From Alphaproteobacteria bacterium (lineage in GTDB: Bacteria; Pseudomonadota; Alphaproteobacteria; JANSWW01), in NCBI GenBank assembly GCA_024743275.1, contig JANSWW010000004.1:124001-188000 (forward strand): a DNA stretch of 64,000 bases, read 5' to 3'. The notes beneath the pieces were generated by a model that saw nothing but the letters and a program-made list of their open reading frames with translations, had not been told where the DNA came from and ran no database searches. Made by a program: the position numbers and the translations under genes. Position 1 is the first letter of the stretch. The number at the start of each line of letters is the position of its first letter. Below are positions 46,188-55,572 of this stretch, in pieces.

Positions 46188-46568
46188 GCGCGTCGGCCGG
46201 CCAGGCCGCCCCATCGGAGGCATGAGCGAAGCGATTTGCCGTGAGATAGGAAGAAGTGGCGGAGGGAGAGGTATAGTTTGGACGCGCCGCCCAGCGCGCG
46301 ACCGCGCGTCGGCCGGCCAGGCCGCCCCATCGGAGGCATGAGCGAAGCGATTTGCCGTGAGATATGAGGAAGTGGCGGGCCAAGGGGGAGAAAGTTCGAA
46401 CCCGACTCTTGATTTGGCCTCACGCGCTATCGCGCTTCGAGACGGGGTGGCGGAGGGAGAGGTATAGTTTGTACGCGCCGCCCAGCGCGCGACCGCGCGT
46501 CGGCCGGCCAGGCCGCCCCATCGGAGGCATGAGCGAAGCGATTTGCCGTGAGATATGAGGAAGTGGCG
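46188..46568. repeat. tRNA-Ser-associated direct repeats carrying copies of the tRNA 3' end
   Basis: A roughly 72-bp sequence recurs three times (46188-46260, 46304-46376, 46495-46567), beginning GCGCGTCGGCCGGCC and ending with GTGGCGG. Around it, a 121-bp unit is repeated almost perfectly at 46256-46376 and 46447-46567 (one difference, at 46281 versus 46472). On the minus strand each copy begins with CTCTCCCTCCGCCA-like sequence, the last 14 bases of the adjacent tRNA-Ser. The 70-bp segment between the units (46377-46446) holds a decayed T-arm (GGGTTCGAAC). The pattern suggests repeated integration or duplication at the tRNA 3' end. Confidence 0.85.
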
Positions 46569-46653
46569 GAGGGAGAGGGATTCGAACCCTCGAGGGGCTT
46601 CCACCCCAACACGCTTTCCAGGCGTGCGCCTTAAACCGCTCGGCCATCCCTCC
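46564..46653 (-). tRNA. tRNA-Ser (anticodon GGA)
   Basis: Read on the minus strand, the 90-base sequence starts GGAGGGATGGCCGAGCGG and ends with an encoded CCA. The acceptor stem GGAGGGA pairs with TCCCTCC. The anticodon arm is CACGC-CTGGAAA-GCGTG with anticodon GGA. A long variable arm (GGGGTGGAAGCCCC) marks it as a class II serine tRNA. The T-loop is GGTTCGAAT. Its 3' 14-15 bases are repeated downstream in the direct-repeat cluster. Confidence 0.97.
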
Positions 46654-46669
46654 TGAAACAAGAGCCGGG

Positions 46670-46698
46670 AACCTATCCAAGTCGCCCGCCGCATGCAA
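46670..46698 (-). promoter_or_regulatory. Promoter of tRNA-Ser
   Basis: On the minus strand TTGCAT (46698-46693) and TAGGTT (46675-46670) are separated by 17 bases. Transcription would start near 46663, about ten bases upstream of the mature tRNA 5' end. The match to the housekeeping sigma consensus is reasonable. Confidence 0.5.
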
Positions 46699-46796
46699 GG
46701 CCCTTTCGCCGCTCTGTCCACCCTCTTTCGCCACCCCCTCCCCACGGCGCGATCATGCCTCTTGCAAAATCGCCGAAATGACCGAAAAGGAGGGCC

Positions 46797-47093
46797 ATGC
46801 GCAGCCTTTATCGACTTCTCGCGGCGGTCTTTCTGATCCTGGCGGCCATCGCGCTCGGCGCCGACCTGATGGACTATGCCGAGACCGGCCGGTTCGAGCT
46901 GGCCATCACCGGCCAGCGTTGGGCCGAGCTGCATTTCACCAGCCTGCAGCAGGCCCAGCCCTTTGTGCAGCGCCATCTCGTGCCCTGGCTCTGGGACCCG
47001 GTGTTCACCGAGATGATCCTGCTGCGCCCGGCCGCCCTGGTCGCCGTGGTCTTCGGCGTCGCCTTCCATTTCATGGGCAAGCGTAGAAGCTAG
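46797..47093 (+). CDS. Small hypothetical membrane protein
   Basis: This 98-residue protein has two hydrophobic helices (residues 4-22 and about 76-93) separated by a region rich in aromatic residues ([25 protein letters not shown]). It ends with a basic tail, MGKRRS. The ATG follows a strong AAAAGGAGGG ribosome-binding site, which makes it a convincing gene despite its size. It is not recognised as a named family. The 3' end overlaps the convergent VOC gene by 23 bases. Confidence 0.75.
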   Translation: MRSLYRLLAAVFLILAAIALGADLMDYAETGRFELAITGQRWAELHFTSLQQAQPFVQRHLVPWLWDPVFTEMILLRPAALVAVVFGVAFHFMGKRRS

Positions 47094-47526
47094 ATGTGAG
47101 CTGGGCCGGCGCGACCTCCGGTGCGTATTCGGCGAGGAACTCCGCGTTCGGCGGAATGGGCGTGATCACGTCGAGCAGAACGCCATTCGGATCGCGGGTG
47201 ATGAAATGCCGCTGGCCGAAGGCCTCGTCGCGCAGGGGCAGGAGCATTTCCAACCCCTCTTCCACGAGCCGGCGGTAAACCGCGTCCACATCCTCGACCT
47301 CGAAGTTGATCAACAGGCCCGAAGCCCGGCCACGCCCGGTTTCGGGAATGGTCTCGTGATCGCCCTGCAAGATGGCCAGATTGATCGCTTCGTCCTCCAG
47401 CGACTGAAGGTGAACATACCAGTCGGCCTCGAAGACCGGCTTGAACCCGAAATGCGCGCGGTAGAACGCCGCCGTCCCCGCGACATCGCCGGTCATGATG
47501 ACGGGATAATACTGTGTACAGCGCAT
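47071..47526 (-). CDS. VOC/glyoxalase superfamily protein
   Basis: This 151-residue VOC protein has paired bab-b-b-b modules: [37 protein letters not shown] and [20 protein letters not shown], then [18 protein letters not shown]. It may bind or modify a small electrophile, or give antibiotic resistance. ATG 47526 follows CTAAAGGAGGCACAAGCT. It is divergent from the TetR gene, with two operator-like palindromes between, so it is probably under TetR repression. Confidence 0.88.
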   Translation of the reverse strand: MRCTQYYPVIMTGDVAGTAAFYRAHFGFKPVFEADWYVHLQSLEDEAINLAILQGDHETIPETGRGRASGLLINFEVEDVDAVYRRLVEEGLEMLLPLRDEAFGQRHFITRDPNGVLLDVITPIPPNAEFLAEYAPEVAPAQLTSSFYACP

Positions 47527-47549
47527 AGCTTGTGCCTCCTTTAGAAAAA

Positions 47550-47566
47550 ACATACAGTCTGAATGT
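47550..47566. promoter_or_regulatory. TetR operator candidate O1
   Basis: ACATACAG-T-CTGAATGT is a 17-bp near-perfect palindrome (7 of 8 arm bases pair), located 24 bases upstream of the VOC start. Its centre (47558) is 31 bases from the centre of O2 (47589), close to three helical turns, consistent with two TetR dimers on one face of the DNA. Confidence 0.55.
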
Positions 47567-47580
47567 TTAATACAATTAAG

Positions 47581-47597
47581 ATACAGGCAGACTGTAT
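47581..47597. promoter_or_regulatory. TetR operator candidate O2
   Basis: ATACAG-GCAGA-CTGTAT is a perfect 6-bp-arm palindrome overlapping the likely tetR start codon at 47596. It shares the ATACAG/CTGTAT core with O1. The 10-bp segment CATACAGTCT (47551-47560) is also repeated inverted as AGACTGTATG (47589-47598). Confidence 0.55.
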
Positions 47598-48180
47598 GCA
47601 AGAGAAAAAACAGGGAAGACGTTCGAATCGGGATCGGTCGGAGGATATGCGGATCCGGCTGGTCGGAGCGGCCCGCGGCCTGTTCGCCACAAAGGGCTAT
47701 GCGGAAACCAGCACGCCGGAGATCGTACAGGCCGCGGCTGTGACCCGGGGCGCGCTCTATCACCATTACCCCGACAAGGCCGCCCTGTTCCTGGCGGTCG
47801 TTAGGGCGGAGGCCGCCGAGGTCGCCGCGGAAATCGAGCGGTCTTCCGACTCCGCGGGCTCTCCCCCCGATGCCCTGCTGTCGGGGGCCGAGGCCTATTT
47901 CACGGCGATGAAAAAGCCGGGCCGCACCCGGATCCTGCTGCTCGACGGACCGGCGGTCCTCGGCGCCGGTGAGATGGCGCGGATCGACGGGGAGACCGGC
48001 GGCGGCACCCTGGCGGAGGGGTTGCGGGCGGTCGGAATGGACGCCGCATTGATCGCCCCGACGGCGGAGATGCTGTCCGCCGGTTTTGACCGGGCGGCCC
48101 TCGCCATCGCCGAAGGCGCCGACGCCGCCCCCTATCTTGCGGCGCTGGAGCGCATCGTCCAAGGTCTCGTTGCCGAATGA
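47596..48180 (+). CDS. TetR-family transcriptional repressor
   Basis: This protein of about 194 residues has the TetR DNA-binding domain [53 protein letters not shown] ligand domain follows that contains [18 protein letters not shown], a feature of AcrR-type members. ATG 47596 is chosen; ATG 47563 lies in the operator region without a ribosome-binding site, and ATG 47647 would still keep the domain. It is divergent from the VOC gene. Its stop overlaps the next start in ATGA form. Confidence 0.88.
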   Translation: MQEKKQGRRSNRDRSEDMRIRLVGAARGLFATKGYAETSTPEIVQAAAVTRGALYHHYPDKAALFLAVVRAEAAEVAAEIERSSDSAGSPPDALLSGAEAYFTAMKKPGRTRILLLDGPAVLGAGEMARIDGETGGGTLAEGLRAVGMDAALIAPTAEMLSAGFDRAALAIAEGADAAPYLAALERIVQGLVAE

Positions 48181-48731
48181 CAGCCGCGAACGCCCGAACC
48201 ATGTCGAACAGCACGACCCCAAAGAGCACGACCTCGAAAAGCACCACCTCGAAAAGTACCATGTCGAAAAGTATGGGACGCGTCATCGCCGCCGCCGAGG
48301 CCGCCGGGATCGGGATCGCCGTCACCGTTCTGCCGGACTCGACCCGCACGGCGGAGGAGGCCGCGAAGGTCTGCGGCTGCACCGTGGCGCAGATCGTCAA
48401 ATCGCTGATCTTCCAGGGGACGGAGAGCGGCACCCTGAAGCTGTTCCTGGTCTCCGGCGCCAACCGACTGGACCTGGAACGGGCGGCGGAGGCGGCGGGC
48501 GAGCCCATCGAACGGGCCGATCCGAGGCGGGTGCGGGAGAAGACCGGCTTCGCCATCGGCGGGGTGGCGCCCATCGGCCATCTGGCGCCGCTGCCCTGCT
48601 GGATCGACGCGGATCTGATGGGCTTCGAGACGGTGTGGGCCGCCGCCGGGACGCCCCATGCGGTGTTCGACATCGCCCCCGGCGACCTCCGCCACGCGAC
48701 CGGCGGAACGGTTGTGGCGCTGGGCGGTTAA
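48177..48731 (+). CDS. YbaK/ProX-type aminoacyl-tRNA deacylase-like protein
   Basis: This 184-residue protein has a YbaK domain from about residue 33 ([15 protein letters not shown], then [20 protein letters not shown], with the catalytic lysine in IVKS, and [12 protein letters not shown]). These proteins hydrolyse mischarged aminoacyl-tRNAs. The first 32 residues are a repetitive Ser/Thr/Lys tail encoded by five 15-bp repeats. ATG 48177 overlaps the tetR stop, so the tail may be translated; ATG 48261 or 48273 would give a normal-length protein. Confidence 0.85.
   Translation: MTAANARTMSNSTTPKSTTSKSTTSKSTMSKSMGRVIAAAEAAGIGIAVTVLPDSTRTAEEAAKVCGCTVAQIVKSLIFQGTESGTLKLFLVSGANRLDLERAAEAAGEPIERADPRRVREKTGFAIGGVAPIGHLAPLPCWIDADLMGFETVWAAAGTPHAVFDIAPGDLRHATGGTVVALGG
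48204..48278 (+). repeat. 15-bp tandem repeat in the 5' part of the ybaK-like gene
   Basis: Five 15-base units (48204, 48219, 48234, 48249, 48264) follow the pattern TCGAAAAGCACCACC and encode the pentad SKSTT with variations. The last two units acquire ATG codons (48261, 48273) that may be the real start codons. The repeat keeps the reading frame because its length is divisible by three. Confidence 0.8.
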
Positions 48732-48802
48732 AGGGTCGGTTGGCCCTCAACGAAATCCCTTAGCGAACACAGTTGGAGCGGAGGCTAGCCGACCGGGCGC
48801 TT

Positions 48803-50605
<1,803 letters not shown>

Positions 50606-50830
50606 GGGGCGCTATATAGTCTCTTCCCCGCCCCCTGTCAGCGGATGTTTTGGCGCGGTGCCTATCGCGCGACGCGGGCGCCCCGGCGTCGGTGGCGACA
50701 CCGGCTATACGCCTGCCTCTTCATCCCTCCGCATTTTCAAAACCTATGGTACAAATTCCACAGATGACGCCCATGTTGTGAATGTGAATTCTTGACATGA
50801 ATATCAAATACACAGTCTTTCGTAGAAGAG

Positions 50831-51202
50831 GTGAACGGCCTTTATCGGGCGCACCGGCCGACGATGCGCGGGTGGCAGACGCGGGACGTCAAGGCGATCT
50901 TCGCGGATGACGGCACGCTGTCCGACCATTGCCGGACCCACGATGGCGGCAGGGACCCCGCCATGGCGGGCACAACGCACGACCCGGACTGGGTCGTCCA
51001 TGTCCTCCGCCTGTTCGAGATCGACGCCGGAGAGGTCTGCGTGGCTCTGCTGCTGGGGCCGGGCGCCGCGTTCGCCTTCGCCGCGACGGTCGCGCCGACG
51101 CTGTCGGACCTAAGCGGCTTCCGCGGAGCGGCGGTCGCCCAGGCCCCGGACGTGCTCGACGCACATGTGCCCGGCGCCGGAGACGGCGGTCCGGCAAGTT
51201 AG
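50831..51202 (+). CDS. Hypothetical protein
   Basis: A 123-residue open frame starts at GTG 50831, a few bases behind AGAAGAG. It contains one hydrophobic stretch (VCVALLLGPGAAFAFAATVAPTL). No family is recognised. It could be a small gene co-transcribed with the HTH gene 38 bases downstream, or a chance frame. A possible -35, TTGACA, lies at about 50792 without a clear -10. Confidence 0.35.
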   Translation: MNGLYRAHRPTMRGWQTRDVKAIFADDGTLSDHCRTHDGGRDPAMAGTTHDPDWVVHVLRLFEIDAGEVCVALLLGPGAAFAFAATVAPTLSDLSGFRGAAVAQAPDVLDAHVPGAGDGGPAS

Positions 51203-51240
51203 GAGTGACCGGGGCAGGTCAAATGAAGAGGATTGGAACA

Positions 51241-51846
51241 ATGGCCAGCGAGAAAGCGGAACGGGCTTTGACGGGCACCGAAGCGTTGGCGTCCCCGGCG
51301 CTCAAGGATTTGGCCGAGGCGCCGGATACGATGACGCCCGCCGAAATGTGTACGGAGACCATCGCCATTTGGCTTGCCGACCGGATCGCCGACGCCAGAA
51401 AACGAAAAGGGCTCGACCAGACCGATATCGCCCGGACGGTGGGCGTGTCCCAGGCCACGGTGGCCCGGATGGAACGCCCCGCGACCCTGGCCCAGATGCC
51501 CCTCGGCCGGGTGCTCGACACCTTGCTCGCGTTGGGCCTCCTCCCGGAATTGCACCTCAAGGACCTGGGGCAGGCGACACCGGCTCTCGAAGCGGTCCAT
51601 AGGCCCGGCCAACCGGGCGGCCGGCTGGTTGCCCTCCCTTCGACATCCGAGGAGATCACGGCCATCCTCAAAGAAGAGATCGCGAAGGCGATGGTGGCGC
51701 CCCATTCGGAACCGGCGGCGCCCCAAGAGACCGAGAACACGGAGACTCGGAGCACAGTGGCTGGCGGTGGCGGTGGTGGAGGATTGGGCGAACGGTTCCG
51801 GTTCGGCTCGAACGCGGTGCATGCCCCTCGGGACGACCGGGACTAA
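51241..51846 (+). CDS. XRE-family helix-turn-helix regulator
   Basis: This 201-residue protein has a Cro/C1-type helix-turn-helix at about residues 42-95 (ADRIADARKRKGLDQTDIARTVGVSQATVARMERP). An acidic N-terminal region precedes it. A low-complexity C-terminus follows, with a run of seven or eight glycines (VAGGGGGGGLGERF). ATG 51241 follows AAGAGGA at good spacing; ATG 51223 is possible. A 96-residue membrane protein gene follows 15 bases later. Antitoxin-like regulation is possible but no toxin partner is recognised. Confidence 0.75.
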   Translation: MASEKAERALTGTEALASPALKDLAEAPDTMTPAEMCTETIAIWLADRIADARKRKGLDQTDIARTVGVSQATVARMERPATLAQMPLGRVLDTLLALGLLPELHLKDLGQATPALEAVHRPGQPGGRLVALPSTSEEITAILKEEIAKAMVAPHSEPAAPQETENTETRSTVAGGGGGGGLGERFRFGSNAVHAPRDDRD

Positions 51847-51861
51847 TACGGGATTGAGGCC

Positions 51862-52152
51862 ATGGAACGGGAAACCGCGGATATTCTGGGTCTCGTTCTC
51901 GGATTGGCGGGCTCCGCCGGGTTGATCCTATCCGCCTTCGGCGATCTGGAGGATCGACGCGGGCTTGATCGCGATCAGCGGGATCTCAACGACCCCCGGC
52001 TTAAGGGGATGCCGAAGAAGGCCCGGGACGGCTTCGAGGCGACGGATCGCGCCCACCACGAAGCCTACCGACCGATCCGGCGTAAATTCTTCATCGCCGG
52101 CGCCTTTTTGATCCTGATGTCCTATCTCGTTCCCCTCGTGGTCCGGCTTTGA
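51862..52152 (+). CDS. Small hypothetical membrane protein
   Basis: This 96-residue protein has two hydrophobic helices (about 9-26 and 76-95) joined by a strongly charged segment of about 45 residues (DLEDRRGLDRDQRDLNDPRLKGMPKKARDG). It follows the XRE gene closely and is probably co-transcribed. No named family is recognised. Its stop is 12 bases from the convergent GNAT gene stop. Confidence 0.6.
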   Translation: MERETADILGLVLGLAGSAGLILSAFGDLEDRRGLDRDQRDLNDPRLKGMPKKARDGFEATDRAHHEAYRPIRRKFFIAGAFLILMSYLVPLVVRL

Positions 52153-52163
52153 CCGTCCAGGCC

Positions 52164-52655
52164 CTAGCGCTGATATTTCATGAAGGGCGTCGCCGTGCCG
52201 ATGCGGTCGTAGAGCGCGCGGGCGGTTGTGTTGAAGGTCTGGGTCATCCAATAGACACCGGCGGCGGAGTCGATGTCGGCCTGGGCATAGACCCGTTCCA
52301 TCAGGGCGCGGCCCACCCCGCCGCCCCGGATGCCCGGATCGACGAACAGATCCTGCAGATAGCAGATGCGGTCGAGGCGCCAGCAATGGGCATGATAGAG
52401 GTAGTGGACCAGCCCCACCAAGGGTGCCCCATCCCCTGTCTCTCCGGGGCTTCCAAAGGTTGCGACGAAGGCGCTCGGCATCCAAGGATCGTCGGACAGC
52501 AGCCGCGAGAAGGTCGTCCGATAGACCTCTTCCGGGACCCGGGTCTCGTAGAATGCGAGATAGCCGGTCCAGAGCCGGCACCACTCCGCCTCGTCCGAGG
52601 CCCGCAATTCCCGGATGTGAAGCGCCCGCCCCTCCGTCCGCGCCCGATCGTCCAT
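52164..52655 (-). CDS. GNAT-family N-acetyltransferase
   Basis: This 163-residue GNAT protein has IRELRASDEAEWCRLWTGYLAFY at the start. The acetyl-CoA motif follows: ICYLQDLFVDPGIRGGGVGRALMERVYAQA (R/Q-x-x-G-x-G/A as RGGGVG). The C-terminus is WMTQTFNTTARALYDRIGTATPFMKYQR, typical of this fold. The acceptor substrate is unknown. ATG 52655. Confidence 0.88.
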   Translation of the reverse strand: MDDRARTEGRALHIRELRASDEAEWCRLWTGYLAFYETRVPEEVYRTTFSRLLSDDPWMPSAFVATFGSPGETGDGAPLVGLVHYLYHAHCWRLDRICYLQDLFVDPGIRGGGVGRALMERVYAQADIDSAAGVYWMTQTFNTTARALYDRIGTATPFMKYQR

Positions 52656-52676
52656 CGTCCCGTCCTTTCGGCTTTT

Positions 52677-52967
52677 TCATCGCCCCTGTTTGAAGGCAAT
52701 CCACCGGCTCCCCATTGGGGTCCCACACCAAGCACCATCACAGGCAGGCCGGCGCAAGGGCCATTTCGGTGCGTCTTCGCGAAGCCACTCCGCCACGCCG
52801 CGCGGTCCGTTAGTCCGGTGCGGTTCGAGATGATGGGACGCGCAGAAGGCGGGCCGGTCCAGCCGGTCAACCGATACGACCCCGCCGGCTTCGGTCTCAA
52901 CGGGCGGGAATAAGGCCAGTAGGATCGAGGTAGCGGCCAGAGCGAGTCTTGATCTCGATATGAACAT
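52677..52967 (-). CDS. Small secreted hypothetical protein
   Basis: This 96-residue protein has a signal peptide (MFISRSRLALAATSILLALFPPVETEA). The short mature part has three cysteines and several tryptophans (RPAFCASHHLE, RRPACDGAWCGT). ATG 52967 follows CAAAGGGATC at suitable spacing; the frame also contains an earlier ATG at 52991. No family is recognised. Confidence 0.55.
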   Translation of the reverse strand: MFISRSRLALAATSILLALFPPVETEAGGVVSVDRLDRPAFCASHHLEPHRTNGPRGVAEWLREDAPKWPLRRPACDGAWCGTPMGSRWIAFKQGR

Positions 52968-53076
52968 GCTCGGTGATCCCTTTGAGATCATCCTTGTCGT
53001 TCAATCTTTGCGCGATTCCGATCGGCTCGCCAGCGGAAATCCGGCCGCAATCCGGTCGCCGGGCGCCAGGCTTTGG

Positions 53077-53602
53077 CTACCGGGCCTTCGGCCGCAAGAC
53101 CCCTCGCCACCGGGTGAGCACAACCGCCCAGAACCCGAGAAGGCTCAAAACGACGAATCCGTCCCAAATCAGGATATAGGGAGTCTCGCTCGGGCGGATA
53201 TCCCACAGACAATCGTCGAAGGCCCCGCCCCAAAGCCAGCAAGACAGAAGCACGAAAATACCGCCAGGAGCATCCCGGTAGATAATCACAGAAATAAACC
53301 AGAGTACAAAAGATAGAAAAAAACAAATACAGACTTGGAAAAACAAAACAATAAACTGAAACAAAAAATAAAACAAAATGCGACATGGATAATATCACAA
53401 AAAACATCAGGAAATTAAAGTAGTATTCCTTTAGAGGGTCCGAGACATATTCCTGCCCCAGAAATGCTCCGGGATCGGCCATCAAGAGATCGAGATTGAC
53501 GCCGAACCGAAGGCTGTAAACCACAAACAGGACCGCCCCATATGCGCCGAACGCAAAAAGAACGAGGAAGACCCTCTTTTTGATGGCGTTTCGTGACTCC
53601 AT
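53077..53602 (-). pseudogene. AT-rich membrane protein gene, frameshifted at a T7 tract
   Basis: The first part (from ATG 53602) reads as hydrophobic helices in one frame. The remainder, with IIYRDAPGGIFVLLSCWLWGGAFDD and ILIWDGFVVLSLLGFWAVVLTRWRG, reads in the next frame to a stop at 53077. The 526-base length is one base over a multiple of three. Removing one T from the T7 run (A7 at 53317-53323 on the plus strand) joins both parts into a clean 174-residue membrane protein. The segment is far more AT-rich than its surroundings, suggesting transfer. A sequencing error is equally possible. Confidence 0.6.
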
Positions 53603-53623
53603 TCCGTCCAGCTCCCGGCATGA

Positions 53624-54166
53624 TCACCCGTATTCGCCGGCCCAAGGGTAGCTCGTGAAGGCGTAGAAGGCGGTGAAGGCGATGCCATAACGGTCGCCGC
53701 AACGATGGAAAACGGTTTCGACAAACCGCGTTTTCCAATCGCGGACGAGCCTCTCGTGTGGCTCGGTCTCGTACCTCCTTAGCACCTCTCGCGGCGGATC
53801 GAGCGTGTAGAGGACGACATATCGTTCCAACAGCGGGCATTCCTGCCCTTCCAAAAGGCGCGTCACGGCTGTCGCGTGAATATCGACGATCAGGTCCGGC
53901 CGCGCCATCAGATCAGGCAGCGCCGCGCCGGACGAGTCCCGGTCGAAGACGTAGGAGAGATAGTCAGGATCGAAGGGCAGCTCCGCCTGCGAAGTGTCAT
54001 GCATGAGATGTAGTGCCGCGAACAGGTCTCGATCCCCTTTGGCGACAACCGCCTGCAGATGACGTGCGAATGCTTCGGGGGAAGGGAAAGACTTGGCGAT
54101 CGCGCGATCGCTTGCCCCGGCCGTTGCCGCCAGGAGCACAACGAGCGCTTTGGCAATGCCCCCCAA
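53624..54166 (-). CDS. Putative exported hypothetical protein downstream of M23 gene
   Basis: The likely product is 180 residues, beginning at TTG 54166, four bases after the M23 stop. It has a signal-peptide-like N-terminus (GGIAKALVVLLAATAGASDRA) and a mature domain with FPSPEAFARHLQAVVAKGDRDLFAALH. The frame is open to 54376, but that part is antiphase to the M23 gene. No family is recognised. A periplasmic partner or immunity-like protein for the upstream hydrolase is an inference from position and export signal. The start is uncertain. Confidence 0.55.
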   Translation of the reverse strand: MGGIAKALVVLLAATAGASDRAIAKSFPSPEAFARHLQAVVAKGDRDLFAALHLMHDTSQAELPFDPDYLSYVFDRDSSGAALPDLMARPDLIVDIHATAVTRLLEGQECPLLERYVVLYTLDPPREVLRRYETEPHERLVRDWKTRFVETVFHRCGDRYGIAFTAFYAFTSYPWAGEYG

Positions 54167-54170
54167 CCCC

Positions 54171-55184
54171 TCAAGGTCGATCCGCAAGATCCAGGAGATT
54201 GCGCATCGGATCGACCCTTTCTCCATTGATACGCAGCACAAAATGCAGATGTGGGCCACTTCCGAAACCACTGCCATCCGAGTATCCAATGGTATCTCCT
54301 TTATCCACGGTGTCTCCGACAGAAACCGATGACCGCGTATGGGAATAGCTCGTTTCCATTCCATTCTCGTGCGCAACTTTTAGATAGTTGCCTGAACCAG
54401 ACGCGGAAGAAATCACGATAACTTTTCCCGAAAGGACAGCGAAAACAGGTTCGCCAAGTGGGTTGCGGATATCGACAGCAGTATGACGTCTCGGCGTCGA
54501 CGAACCGGGCCTTTTTCGCGGCTCTCGATAAAATCCATCTGTTATCTGTCCATAGCGGGTAGGCCAAACTGGTCGATCTCCCAGTGTACTTTCAGCTGTT
54601 ATTCCGTCTTGTGTTGGTTCGGGGATACGTGGACCGTTCTGAATGTCCGCCAGTCTGGGAAGATCACCGTCCGGGTCGCCCAGTTCCGCCACATGGACCG
54701 CCGCATTGACGATTCGGTTCTTGATCGGGTCGGTGGGAAGGATCAGTCCGTGTTTTGCGATCAGATCCGCGTCGACGGTTTGAGGCGCATCCCGCAACGC
54801 TTTGATTGGATCGCGGCTGGCGACGGTCAGACCACCGGACGGCGACACGGTCGGCTCGATGTCGGCCAGCGAAAGATGGCCCGTCGCCCTCCGGAGGACT
54901 TCTTGCGGCGGATCACCCGCCGAGAATCGGGCCTGGGAATTGGACCACAACAAACGTCCAAAGCTCATCTCGTTGTGAAAACGGCCTCGATGATCGATCG
55001 ACTGCTTTTCGAGCACGAGCGACAAGGTCAACGCTCGCCGGATATGACCCGCACCCAGACCAAGAGCGGCAGCCTCCCGATTCGGCAGAATAGCGTGGTC
55101 GAAAATCGTGTCCGCGCCGGTTCCGAAGCGGCCCTGCGGGTCGGCGAAGACAGCCGCCGTCTCGGGAACCGCCCTCAGCCCCCC
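54171..55184 (-). CDS. M23-family peptidase, C-terminal part of a frameshifted gene
   Basis: This part reads RHTAVDIRNPLGEPVFAVLSGKV, AHENGMETSYSHTRSS and SGPHLHFVLRINGERVDP, the LytM/M23 zinc endopeptidase core with HxxxD and HLH. An uncharacterised middle region of about 220 residues precedes it. It has no ATG or GTG at its own beginning. The preceding PG-binding domain is in another frame, and adding one G to the G6 tract (55179-55184) fuses them into a 423-residue protein. The enzyme would cut peptidoglycan cross-links. Confidence 0.75.
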   Translation of the reverse strand, partial: GGLRAVPETAAVFADPQGRFGTGADTIFDHAILPNREAAALGLGAGHIRRALTLSLVLEKQSIDHRGRFHNEMSFGRLLWSNSQARFSAGDPPQEVLRRATGHLSLADIEPTVSPSGGLTVASRDPIKALRDAPQTVDADLIAKHGLILPTDPIKNRIVNAAVHVAELGDPDGDLPRLADIQNGPRIPEPTQDGITAESTLGDRPVWPTRYGQITDGFYREPRKRPGSSTPRRHTAVDIRNPLGEPVFAVLSGKVIVISSASGSGNYLKVAHENGMETSYSHTRSSVSVGDTVDKGDTIGYSDGSGFGSGPHLHFVLRINGERVDPMRNLLDLADRP

Positions 55185-55441
55185 AATGTACCCGGTGTAA
55201 GGGCCGAGAGAATTCGTAGCCCAGGACCGGTGGCTTCCAGCCGGCCGGTCACGGGAAGGCCCTCTTTTTCCTGAAAGCCTTCGATGACCTCTTCCAAGGC
55301 GTGCGAGGGTCGTCCGTCCACCCAAAGCTCCCCCGCTTCAGGGAACCTGGACGTCAATTGGAGAAAAGCTGCCTGCACAACGGCAACATCGGATTTCTGG
55401 TTCGTGCCGTAGCGCCCAACGGCGCTAGAGATCTGTGGCAT
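55175..55441 (-). CDS. Peptidoglycan-binding-like domain, N-terminal part of the same frameshifted gene
   Basis: This 88-residue frame, from ATG 55441, has SAVGRYGTNQKSDVAVVQAAFLQL and EVIEGFQEKEGLPVTGRL, typical of a PG_binding_1-like helical domain. There is no signal peptide. It stops just after GTLGG at a G6 tract. With one extra G it continues into LRAVPETAAVFADPQ and the M23 domain. A leaderless PG hydrolase would need a specialised export route, for example as a secretion-system effector. Confidence 0.7.
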   Translation of the reverse strand: MPQISSAVGRYGTNQKSDVAVVQAAFLQLTSRFPEAGELWVDGRPSHALEEVIEGFQEKEGLPVTGRLEATGPGLRILSALTPGTLGG

Positions 55442-55536
55442 CCCGGCCCCCTACAATAGGATAAATAGGAAAATACGCTAACCGAAATCCTATTACCGAT
55501 CCAGGGCACCCCCTCCCTCGCCCCTCAACCGGCCCC

Positions 55537-55565
55537 TTGACCCGTTCGGTCGAGCGGCCTACGCT
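55537..55565 (+). promoter_or_regulatory. Promoter of the leu leader
   Basis: TTGACC (55537-55542) and TACGCT (55560-55565) are spaced 17 bases. The expected start of transcription falls at about 55572, essentially at the ATG of the leader ORF (55573), which would make the leader mRNA leaderless. Confidence 0.5.
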
Positions 55566-55572
55566 TTCGTCC

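Noticed and set aside
46377..46446. A second tRNA gene suggested by GGGTTCGAAC
   Set aside because: There is no anticodon arm, D-arm or paired acceptor stem; it is best read as a decayed copy of the tRNA-Ser 3' part.
47527..48222. Extension of the VOC gene upstream through the TetR gene
   Set aside because: The extra minus-strand residues are antisense to tetR and lack a domain; a strong ribosome-binding site marks ATG 47526 as the start.
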